Of a stretch of 12,622 nt of DNA, positions 1 to 7,780 are shown piece by piece; position 1 is the first letter of the stretch; each line of letters begins with the position of its first letter. The notes below the pieces were generated by a model that was given only the letters and a program-made list of their open reading frames with translations, searched no databases and was not told where the DNA came from. The stretch is from Candidatus Methanophaga sp. GoMg3.2 (lineage in GTDB: Archaea; Halobacteriota; Syntropharchaeia; Alkanophagales; Methanospirareceae). Both the position numbers and the translations under genes were made by a program. Location of the stretch: contig QBUN01000384.1 in NCBI GenBank assembly GCA_013180565.1, forward strand, positions 1 to 12,622. Reading direction: 5' to 3'.

Positions 1-341
1 TTATCTTTATCTGAATCTATGCGGTAAGGGGAATCACCAAGTCCATCGCCATTCCCGTCTGTTCCTGTGTAGTCGCCCCAGTAGTTGCCCGTGTAGTTTG
101 TGTACGTGTTGCCGTTGTAGCTGTACGTTATTTCTGATGTTGAGTTCCAGACATTGGTTGATTCGTTAGAATAAGCGTTATTAGCGTTATCTATGAAATT
201 GTTAAGGTATATTTCATTATTGTTTGAATTCTTGAGGTAGATGCCCTTGTTTTCATTGTTCTTAGCCGTATTATTTGCTATTATATTCTCGTTTGAACTC
301 CTAAGTTCAATACCTTTGTCTTTATTAGAGTTTGCAACCAT
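1..341 (-). pseudogene. C-terminal fragment of a NosD-type right-handed beta-helix surface protein
   Basis: Translating the minus strand from 341 down to the window edge gives an unbroken frame of Asn-rich parallel beta-helix repeats, for example NIIANNTAKNNENKGIYL and NSNNNEIYLNNFIDN. The typical end of such proteins follows: VWNS, YTNYTGNYWGDY and DGNGDGLGDSPYRID. This is the NosD / periplasmic copper-binding type repeat found in many archaeal secreted or S-layer-associated proteins. These extracellular solenoids are thought to bind carbohydrates or scaffold the cell surface. The repeat homology stops at about 338, exactly where the 189-bp tandem repeat starts, and a TAA closes the frame a few codons upstream. 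The signal peptide and the N-terminal solenoid are therefore missing from this locus. The ATG at 341-339 is probably fortuitous. The stop codon lies left of position 1. I am confident in the family, less so in the gene's exact role. Confidence 0.8.
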
Positions 342-526
342 GCCGTCAAGATAGGCTTGGATTTTTTAGCATACGCAAACCGCCCCCATATCCTCCTCCA
401 CGCCTAGTATAGATTGAAGAGTATCGGTTGAGTTTGGAATAAAGGTAGGACACTCAGCCATACCCTACTCATATTAGATTATATTTAATCATATATAACA
501 TTTTTGATTATAAACTCTATTGTTTT
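338..526. repeat. 189-bp tandem direct repeat, copy 1
   Basis: First copy of a unit beginning CCATGCCGTCAAG and ending CTCTATTGTTTT. It is identical to the unit at 527-715 except for one base (T at 424, A at 613). It holds 88 bp of non-IS flank, then 101 bp of the IS terminus: the inverted repeat (426-454) and the last codons of the transposase reading frame. The flank has no convincing gene. A short minus-strand frame is open through it to the TAA near 370, but I do not recognise it. Confidence 0.95.
426..454. repeat. Orphan extra copy of the IS terminal inverted repeat
   Basis: This 29-bp segment (GGTTGAGTTTGGAATAAAGG followed by TAGGACACT) is the same as the true left end at 615-643. It exists because the IS end was duplicated with its flank. 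If recognised by the transposase, it could act with the right end at 1936-1964 to define a longer 1539-bp element. Confidence 0.75.
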
Positions 527-715
527 CCATGCCGTCAAGATAGGCTTGGATTTTTTAGCATACGCAAACCGCCCCCATATCCTCCTCCACGCCTAGTATA
601 GATTGAAGAGTAACGGTTGAGTTTGGAATAAAGGTAGGACACTCAGCCATACCCTACTCATATTAGATTATATTTAATCATATATAACATTTTTGATTAT
701 AAACTCTATTGTTTT
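527..715. repeat. 189-bp tandem direct repeat, copy 2
   Basis: Second copy, directly abutting copy 1. It is continuous with the intact insertion sequence: the terminal inverted repeat lies at 615-643, and the transposase stop (674-676) is inside the unit. The near-perfect identity implies a recent duplication. Confidence 0.95.
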
Positions 716-1964
716 GATCTCTTTCAAAGACCCATCATCCAGTTCAATATTAATTTTAAGATGCTTTGATTTAATGTCCAAAACGCAAAATACAAACAAA
801 TTGATCATATCTTTTGGCATTTTTATCTCATGATTCAAAACGTCAATGAACCCGTATTCCTTATCACTATCTTTATCGTTCTTTCGCCTTACAATCCGTA
901 GGAAATAGATTTTATGTATTTTAAAGTCTTTAGCTCCATTATTTTCCAGATTTGTATCCTTAAAATCCACCATATACTTAATATCTTTCTTATTGATCTC
1001 AGGATTGTTTGAAACCAATTGCGAATATTTCTCATAAGCTACGTTAAAATCCACAATTTTGACGTCAATTTCCTGTTCATCGTTGAATTGCAGCGTATTC
1101 CAGAATTTCTTTGAGAAGACGCTGTTAAAACCTTCCACCTGTCCATTATTCCACGGACTTCGCTGCGCTATGTACAAAGGGGAAACGCCTAAATTGAGCA
1201 GAAAAAACGTGAGTTGCCCCATGTACTTATCATGCGGTAAATTAGCCCCGAATGCGGAATCGTTATCTATTTTCAATATTTCCGGGATCGGATGCGTCTG
1301 CCAGATTTCTTTCAACGTCTTTATCGTCTGTTTCGCAGTCTGCCCCTCAATTCTCTTTACAAGCCCCAGCTTTTCCGGGCGAATGTATTTGCAAGAGAGG
1401 AAATTAATACGGTTGTCCGACCCTTTGAGATACTTTGGGCCTATGAAATCAATGCTCATCATGCTTTTGCCCAATTTGATTAGGGTATATTCTGGATATT
1501 TCATGTATTTGCTCCGTCCTTTTTTCTTCTTTCTCTGGCTTTTCACCAGTCCCGCTTCCTTCAATACGCAGTCAACAAAAGATTTTGAGACTCGTTCCTC
1601 AGTCTGATGTTCATAATTTTCCTTGACTACTTTAGAACCGAAAAAATAGCTGTTTTCTTTCTCTAAGTCTTTTCGTATTTTTATAATTTGCTGTTTTGTT
1701 TCAGGCGTGTATACTCGTGTTCTTCCCTTTTTCCAGCCTCTGTTGTCGGTTAATATTTCATTTTCATCCATCTGCACCCATTTACCTACGCTGTCTTTGC
1801 ATGCAAATAAATGGCCTGCTATTCTACGGTTACTCCAACCTTTATCGTGCAGCTCTTTTGCTTTCTTGCGTTTCAGGATTAATAATTCTTTCTTCATTTC
1901 GGACACTCCATTACTTATGATTTTTTGCTTATAAAAGTGTCCTAGTTCTATATCAAACTCAACC
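615..1964 (-). mobile_element. IS481-like insertion sequence, about 1350 bp
   Basis: The element is bounded by inverted repeats at 615-643 and 1936-1964 that match at 24 of 29 positions. Both read GGTTGAGTTTG inward, end in TAGGACACT, and differ only in the middle. A single minus-strand transposase gene fills it. No clear target duplication is visible: the left flank ends AGTAAC and the right flank begins CCTAAT. That fits either loss of one original flank or a rearrangement after insertion. The right end sits one base outside the hsdR stop codon, so the element has very probably inserted into hsdR. The exact outermost bases are uncertain by a few nucleotides. Confidence 0.85.
674..1897 (-). 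CDS. IS481-like DDE transposase (rve integrase fold)
   Basis: Catalyses cut or copy transposition of the surrounding element. The N-terminus holds a helix-turn-helix (about residues 10-45, GWSNRRIAGHL), followed by a basic linker (KSQRKKKKGR). The RNase-H-fold catalytic core follows: first Asp in MSIDFIGP (about 153), second in KIDNDSAFG (about 214), Glu in NNGQVEGF (about 258). Numbering is from the longest frame, which opens at GTG 1906. I prefer the ATG at 1897, three codons in, because GGAG lies 8 bases upstream of it. The Asp-Glu spacing of about 43 is longer than the classical 35 of IS3/IS481, through an insert around LPHDKYMG. The frame is intact with no visible lesion, so the element may still be active. 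The last 14 codons lie inside the 189-bp repeat. The family assignment (IS481 versus a relative) is by general pattern. Confidence 0.85.
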   Translation of the reverse strand: MKKELLILKRKKAKELHDKGWSNRRIAGHLFACKDSVGKWVQMDENEILTDNRGWKKGRTRVYTPETKQQIIKIRKDLEKENSYFFGSKVVKENYEHQTEERVSKSFVDCVLKEAGLVKSQRKKKKGRSKYMKYPEYTLIKLGKSMMSIDFIGPKYLKGSDNRINFLSCKYIRPEKLGLVKRIEGQTAKQTIKTLKEIWQTHPIPEILKIDNDSAFGANLPHDKYMGQLTFFLLNLGVSPLYIAQRSPWNNGQVEGFNSVFSKKFWNTLQFNDEQEIDVKIVDFNVAYEKYSQLVSNNPEINKKDIKYMVDFKDTNLENNGAKDFKIHKIYFLRIVRRKNDKDSDKEYGFIDVLNHEIKMPKDMINLFVFCVLDIKSKHLKINIELDDGSLKEIKTIEFIIKNVIYD

Positions 1965-1965
1965 C

Positions 1966-4260
1966 CTAATCATCAATGTATGGTCTCAAGATTTTGTCAG
2001 GTGAAATGATCTCGTATAGCATTTCCACCTCTTTGTACAATTTGAAAAATTCTTTTCTTTTGGATTTATCCCTAAAGTATGCAATGAGATTATCAGTGTC
2101 TTTATCGTTAAATCCATATTTTATAAGTTGCAGGTAAGGAGGGATCTTTTCTTCCATATTTGCCTTGAACAAGTGTTTCAGCAATTGAATATCCTTTACT
2201 ATCGCATTGATTTCTTCGCTGTCAAATGCAAGAGCTTTTTCAAGGTTTTCAAATATGCCTACAAAGTCCAGCACAAAGCCATGCGGCTTTATCATGTCTT
2301 TTTCTTCGTTCTCATACGGTCTGTTTACCCTTGCAATTGCTTGAAGAAGCGTATGGTCTCGCATGGGTTTGTCCAGATACATAGCGTATAATATCGGTGC
2401 ATCAAAGCCAGTTAAAAGCTTTTCTGTAACGATAAGGATTTTAGGTTGTTCTTCTACTTTGGTGAATTTCTTTCGTATATCCTTTTCCTTTTTCTTGTCA
2501 ATGTGATATTTCTTTAAGTCTTCTGTATCGTTGTTGTTGCCGGTATAGACTACTTCTGAATATTCTGGTGGCAGGAATTTATCTAACGCTTTTTTATACA
2601 TCGCACATGCCGGACGGTCAACCCCAACTAAGAATGCTTTATAGCCCATTGGCTCCACATTTTCTGTGTAATGCTTTGCCACATATTCAGCTACTTTTTC
2701 CACTCGTTCCTGCCCTTTTAAAAAATTGCGGGTATTTACGGCACGTTCAAGAATTTTATTTAATTCTTCAATGTCGTTTACGCCATAAGCTTCTGCCAGG
2801 TTGAGAAATTCTTTTTCCAGAATTTCTTTGGGTACTAACAGCTCATTTGGTGCCACAGCGTAAAACAAGGGTAAGGTTGTACCGTCTTCAATACTTTCGG
2901 CAATAGAATATTTATGCAGATAACCCGATTCGTCTTCCATGCCGAAGGTCTTGAATGTTCCCCTACCATAAACTGTTTTGTCAATGGGCGTACCTGTAAA
3001 ACCGATGAAGGTGGCATTGGGAACAGCAGCCATCAGATAGTTACCTAAATCTCCTCCAGTGGTGCGGTGGGCTTCATCAATCAGGACATAAATGTTTTTA
3101 CGGTTATTAACTTCGGCAGGCATATCCCTGAATTTATGCACCATGGTGACAATTATTCCTCGGTAATCGCTTTTCAGTATTTTCTGCAAATCTATGATAT
3201 GCTCTGCCTGTACCTCATTTTTTGCACCGACCGAATCGAGGTTTTTCAGCATCTGGTCTTCCAGTTCGTTGCGGTCAATCAACAATAGAATAGTAGGCTT
3301 TTCTGCTTTGGGAGCTTTAAACAGCAACTCGGCTATTTTTATCATGGTATATGTTTTGCCGCTTCCCTGTGTATGCCACACTAAACCTCTTGTCTTGTGC
3401 GGGTCAATTGCCCGTCCCACGACTTTTTCAACGGCTGTTTTCTGGTGTTGGCGTAAAATGTATTTGTTCAACTCTTCGTTTTGCACGGCAAAAATAATGA
3501 ACTTTTTCAAGTAGTCAAGAATGTTCTGCTGATTGCAAAACGATTTTATTTTTACTTCCAGATTGCCAATTTCCTCTTCTTTCCAGTTGAATATATTTCT
3601 CCTAATGGTGTTCCAGGTCACGCCATAGGAAAAGCCAATAGTCTCTGTTGCTGTGTAGATCTGCTGTGGCACGAAAAACTCAGGGGTTTCACGGTGATAC
3701 CGTCTGATCTGGTCTATGCCGATGGCAATGGCTTCGTCTTTGGTGGCGTTTTTACATTCGATGACCAGAACAGGAATACCGTTAATGAGAAATACCACAT
3801 CTTCTCGATTGGCATAATGTCCGTTGAAGAGATAATATTCTTCGGTCACTTCATAGACATTCTTGCCAGGATCGTCATAGTTTATCAGAATAAGATTAAA
3901 CTCACGGTTTTCTTCTTTGCTGAAAAACGTTTTTTCTCCCTGAAGATGCTGTAAAAATTCACGGTTACCTTCAATTGAGGGTAATGGCAGATCGAGTTTG
4001 CGCAGGAGTTCTTCTTTACTGTCTTTGAATTTTGGATTGAATTCTTTTACTTTTTCAAATAAAATATCAGTGAAAAAGCGGGAAGCATGTTTGGCTTTCT
4101 CTCTGGGTGAAGCGCCGGATGGGTCAAACCCTCTGCGCTGCTCGGCTTCGCTTTGTGAAACCACAGCCCAGCCGATTTCGTCTGCATATTTGAGTATGCG
4201 GACTTGTACGCTTTTATGTTCTGTTGGTATAGGCATTTTCTTTTTCAAACTCCAGCTCAT
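1966..4260 (-). CDS. hsdR: Type I restriction enzyme R subunit, C-terminally truncated by the IS
   Basis: Motor and nuclease subunit of the HsdR2M2S complex; it translocates DNA and cuts far from the unmethylated target. The N-terminal PD-(D/E)xK nuclease has D154 and E168-x-K170 (VLVIECKN). The SF2 helicase domains show Walker A HTQGSGKT (296-303), DEAH (395-398), TGTP (422-425), TGFD (617-620) and QAIARVNRPY (640-649). The protein ends at 764 residues directly after ISPDKILRPYIDD. In this HsdR type, that motif is normally followed by some 200 or more residues of helical domain that dock on the methylase. The TAG stop is one base from the IS terminus, so the truncation is probably IS-made. 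The start overlaps the end of hsdS by 47 bp. An ATG eight codons downstream (4236, MPIPTEHKS) is a plausible alternative start. The methylase and specificity genes upstream appear whole. Confidence 0.9.
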   Translation of the reverse strand: MSWSLKKKMPIPTEHKSVQVRILKYADEIGWAVVSQSEAEQRRGFDPSGASPREKAKHASRFFTDILFEKVKEFNPKFKDSKEELLRKLDLPLPSIEGNREFLQHLQGEKTFFSKEENREFNLILINYDDPGKNVYEVTEEYYLFNGHYANREDVVFLINGIPVLVIECKNATKDEAIAIGIDQIRRYHRETPEFFVPQQIYTATETIGFSYGVTWNTIRRNIFNWKEEEIGNLEVKIKSFCNQQNILDYLKKFIIFAVQNEELNKYILRQHQKTAVEKVVGRAIDPHKTRGLVWHTQGSGKTYTMIKIAELLFKAPKAEKPTILLLIDRNELEDQMLKNLDSVGAKNEVQAEHIIDLQKILKSDYRGIIVTMVHKFRDMPAEVNNRKNIYVLIDEAHRTTGGDLGNYLMAAVPNATFIGFTGTPIDKTVYGRGTFKTFGMEDESGYLHKYSIAESIEDGTTLPLFYAVAPNELLVPKEILEKEFLNLAEAYGVNDIEELNKILERAVNTRNFLKGQERVEKVAEYVAKHYTENVEPMGYKAFLVGVDRPACAMYKKALDKFLPPEYSEVVYTGNNNDTEDLKKYHIDKKKEKDIRKKFTKVEEQPKILIVTEKLLTGFDAPILYAMYLDKPMRDHTLLQAIARVNRPYENEEKDMIKPHGFVLDFVGIFENLEKALAFDSEEINAIVKDIQLLKHLFKANMEEKIPPYLQLIKYGFNDKDTDNLIAYFRDKSKRKEFFKLYKEVEMLYEIISPDKILRPYIDD

Positions 4261-5410
4261 GCACCCTGCGCTTCTCGGTCATCAGCTCGTGCAGCAGGGT
4301 TTTGAATAAGTCGGTGAGGGTTTGTTTTTTCTTCTCAATGATTTTTATTTTATTTTCAAAAACTAATATAGATTTAGATATTTTTCTTTGTTCGTCAATA
4401 TCAGGTTTTTGGATTTGTAATGTCGTTAACATACCAAGGGTCAAATATTTTGTTTGTGAACCTATTGAAATTGATCTAAGATATTCCAATTGCCTTGTTA
4501 AAACATACTTGAGAAAAGTATAATCATATTCTACCTCATTCAGAATTGTAAGAACATAAGTCCTTTGATATGCGTTAAATTTACCTTTGTAATGTTTAAC
4601 TGAGTAGATTGCTCTTGCATTATTGCCAGATAGAAGAATGGCTTCTTGGTCAAATGAATAATTATTTATTGCAAATGTTTCTTGTGAACAAGTGAAAAAC
4701 GGATAAATACCGTTCTCATCAGCAGCATTAGAATTTAACTTACCTGTTTTAAAGTCAACAGTTTTGCCCAACTCAACCACCCCCCAACTCTCCGGTACCA
4801 ACCCGATTTCGGTTTCTTTCTGAGGTTCGCCTCTGGTGCCTTCGGTGAAGAGTTTTTGCATGAGTGCTTTTTTCAGCTCGGTGGTGGTGCGGATAATCTT
4901 GTCTTGTTGCTCGATGGCTTTTTGCACCGTGCTTAATACGTGGGCGATTTTACACTGTTCGGGGAGGGAGGGAATAGCTACTTCAAATTTTTTAATTATA
5001 TTTTGACTAATATTTGGTTGTGCACCGCCATATCGCTGTTTTAAAAAATCCTCCCGTTTAAAAATAAGTTGATAACGAAGAAATTCACTATTGAAATTAT
5101 CATTATTTGGAATAATACCACAAATTGCTTGATTTGTTGTGGCTTCTTTTTTCAGTATAGCTGTTTTGCCAACTGTTGCTCCATACATCGCCATTAATAT
5201 TGTTCCTTTTGGGAATAGTTTGGCAGAAGAGTTTTTTACAGCATCCTGAGTAATCTTTTCTTCTGTGTCGATAATATAATTATCTTCAAGTTCTCCGGAT
5301 TTAACCCAAAGAATATCACCACAATAATATTCTTTATTTTTTCTGCTTGGGGTGCCACCACTTGTTGTTTTAGATAATTCTTCGATCCTCTTTATTTTCC
5401 ACTCTTCCAT
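4214..5410 (-). CDS. hsdS: Type I restriction-modification specificity subunit
   Basis: DNA-recognition subunit for both methylation and restriction. At 398 residues it has the usual two-half layout. The first target recognition domain (about 1-150) begins MEEWKIKRIEELSKTTSGGT. A central helical spacer (about 150-190, LPEQCKIAHVLSTVQKAIEQ ending in LMQKLFTEG) leads to a second recognition domain (about 200-340, beginning LVPESWGVVELG). A second helical repeat (about 340-378) ends TLLHELMTEKRRV. The start codon overlaps the hsdM stop as TAATG, indicating translational coupling. The last 15 or so residues (HELEFEKENAYTNRT) are coded in DNA shared with the start of hsdR. The two recognition domains give a bipartite target, which cannot be predicted from sequence alone. 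No lesion is seen. Confidence 0.93.
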   Translation of the reverse strand: MEEWKIKRIEELSKTTSGGTPSRKNKEYYCGDILWVKSGELEDNYIIDTEEKITQDAVKNSSAKLFPKGTILMAMYGATVGKTAILKKEATTNQAICGIIPNNDNFNSEFLRYQLIFKREDFLKQRYGGAQPNISQNIIKKFEVAIPSLPEQCKIAHVLSTVQKAIEQQDKIIRTTTELKKALMQKLFTEGTRGEPQKETEIGLVPESWGVVELGKTVDFKTGKLNSNAADENGIYPFFTCSQETFAINNYSFDQEAILLSGNNARAIYSVKHYKGKFNAYQRTYVLTILNEVEYDYTFLKYVLTRQLEYLRSISIGSQTKYLTLGMLTTLQIQKPDIDEQRKISKSILVFENKIKIIEKKKQTLTDLFKTLLHELMTEKRRVHELEFEKENAYTNRT

Positions 5411-6981
5411 TATACACCCAAGTTTTCTAAAATGTTTTTCACTTCAGCATCAATGATGGTATATTCACTTTCCTGTTCCCTGAGCTCGTACACTATCTCT
5501 TCAATGGGGCGGTAAGTGTAAGCATCATTAACCTGAATGTACCGGCTGGGAGAAATATTGTAATCCTTCTTTACAATCTCATCCTTATCAACCAGACGGG
5601 CAAATTTATCCTCTTCTTTAAAAGCTTTGTATGCTTCAGCAATGCGTTCTATACCTTCCTGAGTGATGTAATTTTTAGGATCACCCTTTTCAAACTCTTT
5701 GCCTGCGTGCAACAGGTATATCTTGTCTTTGTGCTGTTTAGCTTTGTTCAGAAAAATAATAATACCCGATGCAGAGGTATTGTAAAACAGATTTTCAGGC
5801 AGGTAGATAACACCTTCAATCATATCATTTTCAACAAACCATTTGCGGCATTCTTTTTCTTTATTGCTGCCCTGGTTGACGCTGCCGCGGCTGGCGGCTC
5901 CCGTATCCAGCACCACGGCTCCCCTGCCTGTATCGTTCAGGCTGCTGTAAATATGCTGAATCCAGCCCCAGTCTATCTTACCCCCGCAGGGACCCGCAGG
6001 GAAGCGTTCCAATTCATCATCGATGAAAAAATCGTCATTGATATAAGGTAAACTGTCTTTGCTCTGGTTCCACATGGGATTGGCTACCACACGGTCAAAC
6101 TTTTTTAGTTTGCCACCGTCTTTGAACTTGGGATTTTTCAATGTGTCGCCTATTTCAATTTCGCCCTCCATGTCATGTATCACCATGTTCATCTTGCTCA
6201 TAGCCCATGTGCCAGCCGTAAACTCCTGGCCGTGCAGTTGAAGTGGTGCATACTTCTCTTTTGAGCGCAGCGCCATTTTTTCTTCCATCACCAGTTCGCA
6301 TTTAATGAGCAACCCGCCGCTGCCGCAACAGGGGTCGTAAATTTCCATGCCAGACTCGGCATCCATGATCTTCGCCATGATAAAACCTACTTCTGTAGGT
6401 GTATAGAACTCTCCGGCACTTTTTCCGCTGCCCTCGGCAAACTTGCGTATCAGGTATTCATAACTGCGCCCGATAATATCGGGCTCCACATCCTTCAATC
6501 CCAGGCGCTTTTCCGATATTTTTTCAATGAGTTTACTTAAACGGTCATCGTCAATATCACGCTGCCCGTGTGTGGTAGCGTTAAAGTCAATACGGTCAAT
6601 GATACCCTGCAGGTCTTTGTTCTCTTTGGCAATTTTACGAAGATTATCGGTGAGTTCCTGCCCGATTTTATCTGACAGCGTTCTGATTACATCCCATGTT
6701 CTTTCATTTTCGGGGTCTTTGGGCTTAATGGGCAGATAAAACCGCACCAATTTTTTATCATGGTCTACCAATTGCAGGGCTTTTGTTCTGCTTTTTACTT
6801 TCTCTGCTATGCGGTCTATCTCATCGTCAAACACATCGCACAGTCGCTTTACAAATATTAATGGCAGAATAAATTCTTTAAACTTGGGTGCATCTGCTGC
6901 GCCTCTTATACTGCAAGCAGCACCCCAAATCCAGCTTTCCATGGATTTTACTTTTTCGCCGTTTTCGTTTGTTTTTACCAT
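5410..6981 (-). CDS. hsdM: Type I restriction-modification DNA adenine methyltransferase subunit
   Basis: Transfers a methyl group from S-adenosylmethionine to adenine N6 in the bipartite site chosen by HsdS, protecting host DNA. The 523-residue protein has the HsdM N-terminal helical domain (about 15-165, with LPLIFVKRLCDVFDDE). The methylase core includes SAGEFYTPTEV (188-198), SAM-binding motif I DPCCGSGG (216-223) and catalytic motif IV NPMW (301-304), a variant of NPPF/NPPY. WVENDMIEGVIYLP-like sequence (about 381-395) lies further on. Its length is normal and there is no visible defect. It is the first gene of the operon, with GGAAG 8 bases before the ATG. The stop overlaps the hsdS start. 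Even with HsdR damaged, HsdM and HsdS together could still methylate the genome. Confidence 0.95.
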   Translation of the reverse strand: MVKTNENGEKVKSMESWIWGAACSIRGAADAPKFKEFILPLIFVKRLCDVFDDEIDRIAEKVKSRTKALQLVDHDKKLVRFYLPIKPKDPENERTWDVIRTLSDKIGQELTDNLRKIAKENKDLQGIIDRIDFNATTHGQRDIDDDRLSKLIEKISEKRLGLKDVEPDIIGRSYEYLIRKFAEGSGKSAGEFYTPTEVGFIMAKIMDAESGMEIYDPCCGSGGLLIKCELVMEEKMALRSKEKYAPLQLHGQEFTAGTWAMSKMNMVIHDMEGEIEIGDTLKNPKFKDGGKLKKFDRVVANPMWNQSKDSLPYINDDFFIDDELERFPAGPCGGKIDWGWIQHIYSSLNDTGRGAVVLDTGAASRGSVNQGSNKEKECRKWFVENDMIEGVIYLPENLFYNTSASGIIIFLNKAKQHKDKIYLLHAGKEFEKGDPKNYITQEGIERIAEAYKAFKEEDKFARLVDKDEIVKKDYNISPSRYIQVNDAYTYRPIEEIVYELREQESEYTIIDAEVKNILENLGV

Positions 6982-6989
6982 TTATTGTG

Positions 6990-6995
6990 CTTCCT
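6990..6995 (-). promoter_or_regulatory. Ribosome-binding site of hsdM
   Basis: AGGAAG on the minus strand, eight bases before the ATG at 6981. It supports that start over inner Met codons. Confidence 0.6.
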
Positions 6996-7283
6996 TTAAT
7001 AAACTGATAGGGTGCATTTTTGCATTTTGATGATAAAATAATTAAAGTGTTCCTCACCTACTTTAAATAAAGTCGAAACCACATATATTTCTTTCTGGTG
7101 TAATTCCACTAACCGATTATAAAAAACGGGATTAAATATTTATGAGACAATTGCGCCCATTTTTATCGGCTAATTAGGTTGAGCCCATATTATCATGAAA
7201 ATTGTTATAGGGGGTTATAAAGTTCTACGGATGCACAAATTAGCCGTCCCGCAGCCCCAACCTCGCTACACCCGAATAAAATA
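6996..7283. other. Intergenic region upstream of the hsd operon
   Basis: I see no gene here. AT-rich stretches on the minus strand (TTTATTTAAAG at about 7062-7072 and TTTAATTATTTTA at about 7032-7044) are candidate TATA regions for the hsd operon, but none is a clear consensus. A 9-bp perfect inverted repeat, CGGCTAATT (7167-7175) and AATTAGCCG (7238-7246), brackets about 62 bp of unknown meaning. Confidence 0.35.
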
Positions 7284-7294
7284 GTGCCAAATGG

Positions 7295-7343
7295 CCAGTA
7301 CTTCAGCATTAGCTGATAAATATAATTAAAACTGAGGTACTGG
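7295..7343. repeat. 12-bp inverted repeat before the DUF1670 remnant
   Basis: CCAGTACTTCAG (7295-7306) and CTGAGGTACTGG (7332-7343) pair at 11 of 12 positions across a 25-nt loop. The right arm ends 3 bases before the ATG at 7347. It could be an operator or a hairpin in the leader, and its left arm is part of the outer terminal repeat. Confidence 0.6.
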
Positions 7344-7346
7344 AAA

Positions 7347-7620
7347 ATGAAAAGGAAGCAGGAAAAAGAGCGATATGATAGACTGTCTTTTAAGACACTG
7401 GACCGGCAGTTCCAACAAGAAGCGATTGATGGATTGAGCTGTTCACCACTGGAGGCAAAAGCATTTACCGCGATTGTTAAAGAAGTTTTTTAGAGAAAAA
7501 AGATCCGGTACAGGTAGCAAGAGAGACCGATCACAGTCCGGAAGCCGTGGGGAAGTATTGCCAGCAGTTTAATAAAGTGAAGGGGGGTGTAGAAAATGAG
7601 AGGGGTAAGGGGGGGAGATA
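7347..7620 (+). pseudogene. DUF1670 family protein, internally deleted remnant
   Basis: The 5' part (7347-7493) codes for 48 residues, beginning MKRKQEKERYDRLSFKTLDR and containing GLSCSPLEAKAF, then a TAG. This is the characteristic N-terminus of DUF1670 proteins, which occur in many copies in methanogens and ANME archaea and usually run to about 250 residues or more. From 7493, in a different frame, the sequence continues VARETDHSPEAVGKYCQQF and ends at the TAA around 7618-7620. This resembles the C-terminal helix-turn-helix-like part of the same family (HHSPEAV...). The middle is missing and the halves are out of frame, so the gene is dead. The molecular role of DUF1670 is not known to me; a DNA-binding regulator is plausible from the HTH-like tail. 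Recognition is from memory of the family, so confidence is moderate. Confidence 0.6.
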
Positions 7621-7780
7621 AGGATTGTTCCCTGAATGAAAGCTCACATAATAGATGAATACATAAAAATTATGGAGGAGCATAATGCAACCTTCCCTCC
7701 TTAAGTGGTACTGGCCAAATGGCACAACATGAATTCCGGTGCATCCGGATCGTAGGTTGTCCATCGGTTCAATTCTGTGG

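Larger units (their letters stand above)
7284..7725. mobile_element. MITE-like element with 18-bp terminal inverted repeats around a DUF1670 remnant
   Basis: GTGCCAAATGGCCAGTAC at 7284-7301 is matched by the reverse complement of 7708-7725 (GTGCCATTTGGCCAGTAC), 16 of 18 positions. The ends bracket about 442 bp whose only content is a doubly broken DUF1670 gene, as expected of an internally deleted mobile element. A third copy of the core (CCAGTACCTCAG, inverted, 7332-7343) stands four bases before the ORF start. No obvious target duplication is seen. DUF1670 is not an established transposase, so the mobile nature is my inference from structure. Confidence 0.45.

Noticed and set aside
338..715. 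CRISPR-like repeat
   Set aside because: Only two 189-bp units abut with no spacers. This is a tandem duplication that includes an IS end.
1059..1607. Long plus-strand open frame opposite the transposase
   Set aside because: It lies wholly antisense to a well-supported DDE transposase and has an unlikely Cys/Phe/Ser-rich composition.
1966..1968. hsdR TAG as a pyrrolysine codon with read-through
   Set aside because: The sequence beyond it is the IS terminus, with further in-frame TAG codons and no HsdR-like residues.
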